Shown: piece by piece, positions 14,719 through 21,648 of the stretch
Numbering within the stretch: the first letter of the stretch is position 1
Layout of the letters: every line of letters starts with the position of its first letter
Assembly (NCBI GenBank): GCA_041658565.1
Contig: JBAZZY010000037.1
Span: 1 to 21,648 of the forward strand
Source: Actinomycetota bacterium
Lineage (GTDB): Bacteria > Actinomycetota > AC-67
Direction of reading: 5' to 3'
DNA length: 21,648 bases
Notes under the pieces: generated by a model
Databases searched by the model: none
What the model was told of the DNA's origin: nothing
The model's input: only the letters and a program-made list of their open reading frames with translations
Made by a program: the position numbers and the translations under genes

Positions 14719-16005
14719 TCAGCCCGCGTCGCGTCCCAGGAGTTCCGCCGCGCGCAGAGCCAGGTACAGCTCGGCCATCCCGGCCGGCGACTTCGGATCC
14801 CGCCCCGTGAGTTCCTTAACGCGGGCGAGCCGGTACGCAACGGTGTTGGGATGCAAGAAGAGTGCGCGCGCGACGGCGGGCAAAGAAGGACCTCTCGCAA
14901 TGAACTCAACGAGCGTTCGGCGAAGATCCGGATGCCCTTCGAGCGGGTCGAGAACCGCCTGCGCCAACCGGCGAGCCACGCCTCGCTCGCGAAGAAGAAG
15001 TTCCTCGACCATGACTTCGCCGTAGGCGACCACATGCCGTCCGGATCCGGCGCGCGCCGCTGCCAGAGCGATCCACGCCTCTCGATGCGAGCCGACAAGT
15101 TCCGCCACGGTTTCACGCGCGCGCCCGATCCCCGCGCGAAGGTCGACTTCCAGCACCGACGACGCTCGCTCGACGAGCGCGCTCAAGCTTGCGTGCATAG
15201 CCTCGGAACGGCTGCCGTCTGCGGGAAACACAACTGCAAGATCACCGCCGTGAGGGATGACGACAGAAGCGTCGGCATCGGGCAACTCCGACATCATGGC
15301 CTTCAACCGATGCCACGCAGCGCGGAAGTCGGCTTGCCTGTCGGGGGCGGAAACACCGATCGCCAAAACCGCATGCGGAACGGCAACGTCAAGGCCCAAA
15401 GCCTCCGCGCGCGCCAGCACCTCGTCGGCCGTCAGGGTTCCGGAAAGCGCACCGTCGAGGAAATCGCGGCGCGCGGACTCGCGATCGCTTGTGAGCCGTT
15501 CATATTCCGCGAGGTAGGCCTGTGCAGCAGCGCCGCTTGCTGCGTCGGTCCACTGCATGACGCCGGTCGCCAACTCGAGCCCTGCACGCAAACGGTTGGG
15601 GTCGTCCCCGATCTTGCGCATCGACTCGACCCACGCGACATGGGCCCCCGTGCGATACGCGGCGAGCAGGGCCGACAGCGGCACCCCTTCGCGCGCGCGC
15701 CGCGACGCGCTCTCACCGATCCACTGGAGTTGTTCTCCGCTCGGAAATGCTCCGGCACGCAACGACCCCACGAACCCCTCGAGGTTCTTCAGATTCACGT
15801 CGCGAATCTGTCGCAAGGTCTCGTCGGGGAGCGAGCGGTAGGCGGGGATCGCAACCAAGTACCTCTCAAGCATGCGATCGGCGAGCACATCGATGTCTCG
15901 CTCAAGTTCGTCCAGGATCTCCCCCAGCGCGCGCGCCACCGCGCCGCCCTCGAGTTTCGCTGCATCGGCTCTCGCGGGGCGCTTTCTAGCTCTCGGTCCG
16001 GACAC
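14719..16005 (-). CDS. PucR/CdaR-type transcriptional regulator with RsbRD-like N-terminus
   Basis: 428-residue regulator. An all-helical N-terminal domain (about 25-150) resembles the RsbRD-type N-terminal domain (LGEILDELERDIDVLADRM, LSALLAAYRTGAHVAW). It is followed by a GGDEF-like CdaR middle region (about 180-330) and the C-terminal PucR helix-turn-helix (about 360-405; LRRTLVEFIARGPSLPAVA then LHPNTVAYRLARVKELTG). The family activates catabolic genes in response to small molecules; the target is unknown here. The frame is open up to 16140, but the start is set at GTG 16005: a TATACT -10 lies at 16049-16044, inside the longer frame, and GGGGG precedes the GTG. It shares a 418-bp divergent region with the membrane-protein gene. 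Confidence 0.85.
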   Translation of the reverse strand: MSGPRARKRPARADAAKLEGGAVARALGEILDELERDIDVLADRMLERYLVAIPAYRSLPDETLRQIRDVNLKNLEGFVGSLRAGAFPSGEQLQWIGESASRRAREGVPLSALLAAYRTGAHVAWVESMRKIGDDPNRLRAGLELATGVMQWTDAASGAAAQAYLAEYERLTSDRESARRDFLDGALSGTLTADEVLARAEALGLDVAVPHAVLAIGVSAPDRQADFRAAWHRLKAMMSELPDADASVVIPHGGDLAVVFPADGSRSEAMHASLSALVERASSVLEVDLRAGIGRARETVAELVGSHREAWIALAAARAGSGRHVVAYGEVMVEELLLRERGVARRLAQAVLDPLEGHPDLRRTLVEFIARGPSLPAVARALFLHPNTVAYRLARVKELTGRDPKSPAGMAELYLALRAAELLGRDAG

Positions 16006-16043
16006 GGGTGCCCCCAACGTCGCGCGGCTCTTGTGGAACCCAC

Positions 16044-16065
16044 AGTATAGACCGGACGAATCCGG
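16044..16065 (-). promoter_or_regulatory. promoter and possible operator of PucR-type gene
   Basis: TATACT on the minus strand (16049-16044) is a 5/6 match to the -10 consensus, about 38 nt upstream of the GTG. Immediately upstream is the dyad CCGGA-CGAA-TCCGG (16052-16065), between the -10 and the expected -35. No TTGACA-like -35 is evident, as for activator-dependent or autoregulated promoters. Confidence 0.4.
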
Positions 16066-16140
16066 ACACACCGTGCCACCTCTCCAGCGGATCTTCCCGT
16101 CTCCCCAACTCCCGCGTGCGCCAATTCCGCGAATCGCCAA

Positions 16141-16423
16141 GGCCTAGACGCTTGCATCCTGCTCCAAGTTGTCACAAACTACGGCAAGTCGGCCTCAGGC
16201 CGTTAGACCCCCAGAGCGGGCCGGCCGTCATAGTGCGGTCGGCTCGCTCGCCCCAATTCGATCCCGCCACGCCTCTGCGGGCACACCTTCGGGCGACAGA
16301 ATCGCGGGCTGCCCAGGAATAACCATCTTGCAGTTGGTTATTGACCGATGCCCTCTCTTCGCGGTGCTCTTACATCAGGCCCCTCCCGCGCCGGTGGGGG
16401 TTCCCAACGGAGAGGAGACGGCC
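16141..16423. other. divergent intergenic region between PucR-type and membrane-protein genes
   Basis: With 16006-16140 this forms a 418-bp gene-free divergent region. It holds the PucR-side promoter, a small CGGCC-TCA-GGCCG hairpin at 16190-16202, the AATAACCA/TGGTTATT dyad at 16318-16342, and a long leader for the plus-strand gene. Open frames running in from 16169 lack ribosome binding sites. Confidence 0.5.
16318..16342 (+). promoter_or_regulatory. inverted repeat upstream of membrane-protein gene
   Basis: Arms AATAACCA (16318-16325) and TGGTTATT (16335-16342) are perfectly complementary with a 9-nt spacer. The AT-rich arms stand out in a GC-rich background, and TTGACC overlaps the right end (16341-16346). 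It lies 82-106 bp before the ATG at 16424, an operator-like arrangement of unknown family. Confidence 0.4.
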
Positions 16424-17425
16424 ATGACGCGCCGCTCTTGCGCAGGGCTGGTGCTCCTTGTCGGAATCGCGCTCATCGGACTCGTTCTCGGGACCCGACT
16501 GTTCGAACGGGCAAACGCCTTTGAGCGGGTTAGTTCCGACATGCGACCCATGTTCGAGGCCGGAGCGATCTCCGCCCTCGAACAAGATGCGGAAGTGGTC
16601 ACGACGTTGGCTCGGCAGTTCCCCTCCTATCTCCCCGTGGTCGCAACACGGCTTGGCTTCACTCGGGCACAGTTCGAGGACTTCCTAACCCAATACCCGA
16701 GAGTAGAAAGGGGTCTCGGGCAACTCCCTTCCGTCGGCGACCGACTCAGAACGCGGATTGAGGCACTCGGCGAAGAAAGCGGTCGATTTGCGCAAGCCGA
16801 CTCCATCCCGACGAAAGATCGGTCAACCGCATTCGTGCCCTGGTTCATGCTGATCGTGGGGATCGTCGCGTCGATGGCCGGCATCGGAATGCCGGCGCCG
16901 TCACGCACGGGGGCGGCTGTCGCGATGCTCGCCGGGGCTATGGTTATTCTCGCGCCGCTCGCGACTCAACTTCCGTCGAAGGCGTCGACCGCAGACGAGA
17001 TGCACCGCAATCTGGGCGCAATAATGACCCGAGAGACGCTCGAGCGAGCCGAGGCCGACCTGAGTCTGGCGCGGTCCTTGGACGTCGAGATTCGAACACG
17101 AATGCTTCCTGCCTTGGCGGCGCAAACCGGCCGCACTGACGCGCAATTGCTGTCGGCCCTTAGAACCTCGTCCCCCAGCGTCGCCGCAGCCCTTGACGAA
17201 TTCCCCGGCGCGCTCGTGCGCCTCAGCTCGATCACCAAGTCCCTGCGGGGATCCTTGGCGGACTTCCAAACAGCCGCGGGCATCCGGTACGCATGGATCG
17301 CATGGAGCGCCATCGGCCTAGGCGTCGTCTTGCTACTCCTCGGCGCACTGAGTGAGGCAGGCGAGGTCGCAGTCCGTATTCGCGAGACCGACCACCTCGA
17401 AACGAGGCAAAGACGCGCCGCGTAG
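16424..17425 (+). CDS. four-helix membrane protein with duplicated extracytoplasmic domain
   Basis: 333-residue membrane protein of no family I recognise. Predicted helices lie at about 7-24, 137-155, 162-180 and 289-309, giving two extracytoplasmic domains (25-136 and 181-288) joined by a membrane hairpin. The two domains look homologous: LPVVATRLGFTRAQ (70-83) aligns with LPALAAQTGRTDAQ (228-241) at 7 of 14 identical, and both then run through a helical stretch to a similar end before the next helix. The start is set at ATG 16424 by GGAGAGGAG 6 nt upstream; an open frame from 16169 is not used. The C-terminus is short, charged and cytoplasmic. The EAL gene follows 140 bp downstream on the same strand, so an envelope or signalling role is possible but unproven. 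Confidence 0.75.
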   Translation: MTRRSCAGLVLLVGIALIGLVLGTRLFERANAFERVSSDMRPMFEAGAISALEQDAEVVTTLARQFPSYLPVVATRLGFTRAQFEDFLTQYPRVERGLGQLPSVGDRLRTRIEALGEESGRFAQADSIPTKDRSTAFVPWFMLIVGIVASMAGIGMPAPSRTGAAVAMLAGAMVILAPLATQLPSKASTADEMHRNLGAIMTRETLERAEADLSLARSLDVEIRTRMLPALAAQTGRTDAQLLSALRTSSPSVAAALDEFPGALVRLSSITKSLRGSLADFQTAAGIRYAWIAWSAIGLGVVLLLLGALSEAGEVAVRIRETDHLETRQRRAA

Positions 17426-17429
17426 CGGA

Positions 17430-17449
17430 GAATCACACACGTGTGATTC
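17430..17449. terminator. palindrome just after the membrane-protein gene
   Basis: GAATCACAC (17430-17438) and GTGTGATTC (17441-17449) pair perfectly around AC. It starts 4 nt after the stop codon, which favours a terminator, but there is no U-tract. Its compact dyad shape would also fit an operator for the EAL gene 116 bp downstream. Confidence 0.4.
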
Positions 17450-17565
17450 GAGCGGTAGAGACTCCACGCCCCCGCCATACCCATCACAAACACCCTTCAA
17501 TTACCTGCCCAAGATGGGTCGATCGGGCCAACCTCCAGCACGCCCGCATGACGTTCTATTGAGAC

Positions 17566-18915
17566 ATGGGAGCAGATGCGTGGGTTGTGACGGCGACATC
17601 GGTGCTGTTGTCCGTCGGATTCCTCGGGGCCTTCCTGCGCGCGAGCAAGGGCGCCGCACGCCTCACGCTCACCGAACAGTCGATCGCCGACGCCGACGCC
17701 TCCTGGGCCCCGCGAATCCGCAAGGCGATCCGCCGAGGCTCGATCACCCTAGCGTTCCAGCCGATCGTCTCGGTGCGTACGGGAGCAGTGGCGCACTACG
17801 AAGTCCTGGCGCGCATGGTCGCCGACGACGGCACGCTGATCGACGCCGCGGAGTTCATTCCGACGGCCGAACGCTGCGGACTTGTTTCACGCCTGGACCG
17901 ACTCGTCGTGGACGCGGCACTCGTCTGCCTCGCGCGCGCACACGCAACCGGCGCGCGCGCCGGGTACTCCATCAACCTCTCCGGCCTGTCCCTGTGCGAC
18001 ACGTCCACGATCGAGCACATCACGAAAGCAATCGCGACCTCGGGGGTCGATCCGTCGGCGCTCACGTTCGAAATCACCGAGACCGCGGCGATCGCGAATC
18101 TGTCGCAAGCACGGCGTTCGATGCAGACCCTGCGCGACATGGGATGCCGCTTCGCACTCGACGACTTCGGCAAAGGCCTCTCCTCCTTTACGTATCTGCG
18201 CTACCTGCCGGTGGACGCGCTCAAGATCGACGGTGCTTTTCTGCGCAACTTCCACACCGATCCCGTCAACCAGGCGATGGTCCGAGCAATGACCGATCTC
18301 GCCCGGACGCTTGGGCTCGAAACGATTGCAGAGTGCGTCGAAGACCCGGCCTCGATGAAGACCCTGCGCGCGCTGGGGGTAGGCTACGCCCAAGGGAATT
18401 ACCTCGGACGACCGTCAATCGGGACACGACGCCCGAACGTTTCACTCGCGGAGCCGGCGCACGCACCCCGAACAACTCAGACACTCGAAGTCCATCTTCC
18501 CGAACGCACCCCCTGCGAACTCATCGAGTTCGTAGCGTTCCTCGACGACCTGGACCGCCAGCTCCGCGGAATGCGCGACGCCGGTCAACTCCCCGCATCA
18601 CAAGTCACGCGACCAGACGAGTTCGATCACCTCGTCGCCGACCTCGTCGGCAGGGTGCGCGCCCAGGCAAGCGAAGCCTTGGCGGCTGGGGATCGTTTCG
18701 TCCGCCTGCGCCTTCCCCTGACCCGGCGGCTCGTCGAACTCGTCGCATGGACCGAACCGCGCATCCAAACACTCGTCGGCCTGTCCGAAACCGGGGCAGT
18801 CCCGGCAGAATGGGAACGCTCGCTGACGATGATGGCCGAAGTGTTCGAAGCCGTACGAGCACAACTCCCTCGCCCGGTCGCACTCTCACACGTGCCGACT
18901 CGCTGGGCGGGATGA
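17566..18915 (+). CDS. EAL-domain c-di-GMP phosphodiesterase, membrane-anchored
   Basis: 449-residue protein that should hydrolyse cyclic di-GMP to pGpG. A single N-terminal helix (about 6-24) anchors it, and the EAL domain covers about 50-285. The catalytic set is complete and spaced as in RocR: Glu79 (EVL in place of EAL, a common variant), Asn137, Glu169, Asp199 and Asp200 (DDFG), Lys220, Glu256 and Gln276. Loop 6 reads DDFGKGLSSF, close to the usual DDFGTGYSS. No GGDEF domain is present, so it is a pure phosphodiesterase. Residues about 310-449 form a second, mostly helical domain with no recognised family, possibly sensory. The ATG start lacks a clear Shine-Dalgarno; TTCTAT 6 nt upstream could be a leaderless -10. 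Confidence 0.92.
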   Translation: MGADAWVVTATSVLLSVGFLGAFLRASKGAARLTLTEQSIADADASWAPRIRKAIRRGSITLAFQPIVSVRTGAVAHYEVLARMVADDGTLIDAAEFIPTAERCGLVSRLDRLVVDAALVCLARAHATGARAGYSINLSGLSLCDTSTIEHITKAIATSGVDPSALTFEITETAAIANLSQARRSMQTLRDMGCRFALDDFGKGLSSFTYLRYLPVDALKIDGAFLRNFHTDPVNQAMVRAMTDLARTLGLETIAECVEDPASMKTLRALGVGYAQGNYLGRPSIGTRRPNVSLAEPAHAPRTTQTLEVHLPERTPCELIEFVAFLDDLDRQLRGMRDAGQLPASQVTRPDEFDHLVADLVGRVRAQASEALAAGDRFVRLRLPLTRRLVELVAWTEPRIQTLVGLSETGAVPAEWERSLTMMAEVFEAVRAQLPRPVALSHVPTRWAG

Positions 18916-18963
18916 CCGGCATCGATCCGGCCGGACTAGGTGCAAGATAGCTCGGTAGGGCCC

Positions 18964-18992
18964 TTGCTTCGTCCCCGCCGCACTCCTAGCGT
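18964..18992 (+). promoter_or_regulatory. weak candidate promoter of small protein gene
   Basis: TTGCTT (18964-18969), 17-nt spacer, TAGCGT (18987-18992). Each hexamer matches consensus at 3 of 6 positions, including the most conserved ones. It would give a leader of about 64 nt before the ATG at 19063. Confidence 0.25.
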
Positions 18993-19062
18993 CCATGACG
19001 TGACCGTGCGGGCGCGCGCCGGGCCGGACGAGCCCGCACCCAACCACGGGAGGGGATGCCGC

Positions 19063-19431
19063 ATGAACGGAGCGATCATCGCGACGTGGGGGACCCCGGT
19101 GAGGGGCCGCGAGGCGAAGGCGCTCGAGGTCTTCGGCAAGGTGTTGGCGCACTACGATGACCTTGCCAAGCAGGGCCGAATCCACAGCCATCGCGAGTAC
19201 TTCAGCCTCACGGGGAACGCAAGCAAGTGGGGCGGGATGCAGATCGTCGAAGGCGAGACCGAGGAGTTGCTGAAGCTGCAGATGGAGGAGTCCACCCGTC
19301 GATTGACGGCCGAGGCACAGCAGATCGTCGAGAACTTCACGGTTCAGATCTGCGTAGGCGGCAGCGAGCGCTCGATCGCCGACGAAATGACGATGTACGC
19401 GGAGACGCTCAAGGCCCTGGGCTACCTCTGA
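19063..19431 (+). CDS. small soluble conserved-type protein, function unknown
   Basis: 122-residue soluble protein beginning MNGAIIATWGTPVRGREAKALEV. A helix (about 14-38) is followed by strands SHREYFSL and GGMQIVEG, then a long charged helix (about 65-92) and a strand FTVQICVGG. The alternating pattern suggests a ferredoxin-like or dimeric alpha/beta barrel fold, but I recognise no family. The start is clear: GGGAGGGG precedes the ATG by about 8 nt, so the longer open frame from 18940 is discarded. The gene stands between the EAL gene and the penicillin-binding protein with its own possible promoter. Confidence 0.7.
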   Translation: MNGAIIATWGTPVRGREAKALEVFGKVLAHYDDLAKQGRIHSHREYFSLTGNASKWGGMQIVEGETEELLKLQMEESTRRLTAEAQQIVENFTVQICVGGSERSIADEMTMYAETLKALGYL

Positions 19432-19486
19432 CACGTTCCCGGTATGAAATAGGCTGCACGCGCCTTCTCTCCGCCCACCTGACGGC

Positions 19487-21648
<2,162 letters not shown>

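Noticed and set aside
16169..16423. Longer N-terminus for the membrane protein
   Set aside because: No ribosome site; GGAGAGGAG sits just before the ATG at 16424, and the added residues are not membrane-like or conserved-looking.

Overview
The window is high-GC bacterial chromosome, and its protein families point to an actinobacterium, probably an uncultured lineage. The clues are a topoisomerase I whose C-terminus is built of short repeats plus a Lys/Ala tail instead of zinc fingers, an SCO6745-type protein, a PucR/CdaR-type regulator, a DHA2 exporter behind a TetR regulator, frequent GTG starts, and several promoters whose -10 box sits about 6-7 nt before the start codon (leaderless mRNAs). 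I see no tRNA, rRNA, CRISPR array, insertion sequence, prophage or attachment site. It reads as ordinary chromosome with rich regulatory structure rather than a defence or mobile island.

Layout. 1-3600 (minus strand): a small membrane PH-like protein, a histidine phosphatase, a structured 373-bp gap with several inverted repeats, an Amt ammonium transporter with a GlnR-box-like array upstream, and a receiver-less winged-helix protein. 3699-4949 (plus): a GAF-histidine kinase divergent from the winged-helix gene, with a leaderless promoter. 4997-6794 (minus): a two-gene operon of a haloalkane-dehalogenase-like hydrolase and a secreted TRAP-like phosphatase lipoprotein. 6922-9074 (plus): a TetR-DHA2 efflux operon. 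9216-9542 (plus): a small zinc-ribbon protein, convergent with topA across a strong inverted repeat.

9606-13917 (minus): a C2H2-finger plus helix-turn-helix protein with histone-H1-like basic tails, then an SCO6745-like protein, then topA. Two of these three products touch DNA architecture. 14142-14660 (plus): a macro-domain protein, convergent with a PucR-type regulator with an RsbRD-like N-terminus (14719-16005, minus). 16424-18915 (plus): a four-helix membrane protein built from a duplicated extracytoplasmic domain, then an EAL-type c-di-GMP phosphodiesterase with all catalytic residues and an unknown C-terminal domain. 19063-19431: a small conserved-looking protein. 19487 to the window end: a class A penicillin-binding protein cut by the edge, with a 16-bp perfect inverted repeat and a Pro-Thr tandem repeat in its C-terminal part and no convincing canonical start.

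The points most worth a second look are the C2H2/HTH/H1-like protein with an inverted repeat over its own -10 box, the GlnR-box-like array before amt, the duplicated-domain membrane protein, the PBP start and its intragenic inverted repeat, and the recurrent leaderless promoter architecture. That architecture moves the topA start to an internal GTG. I found no clear multi-gene system of an undescribed kind.
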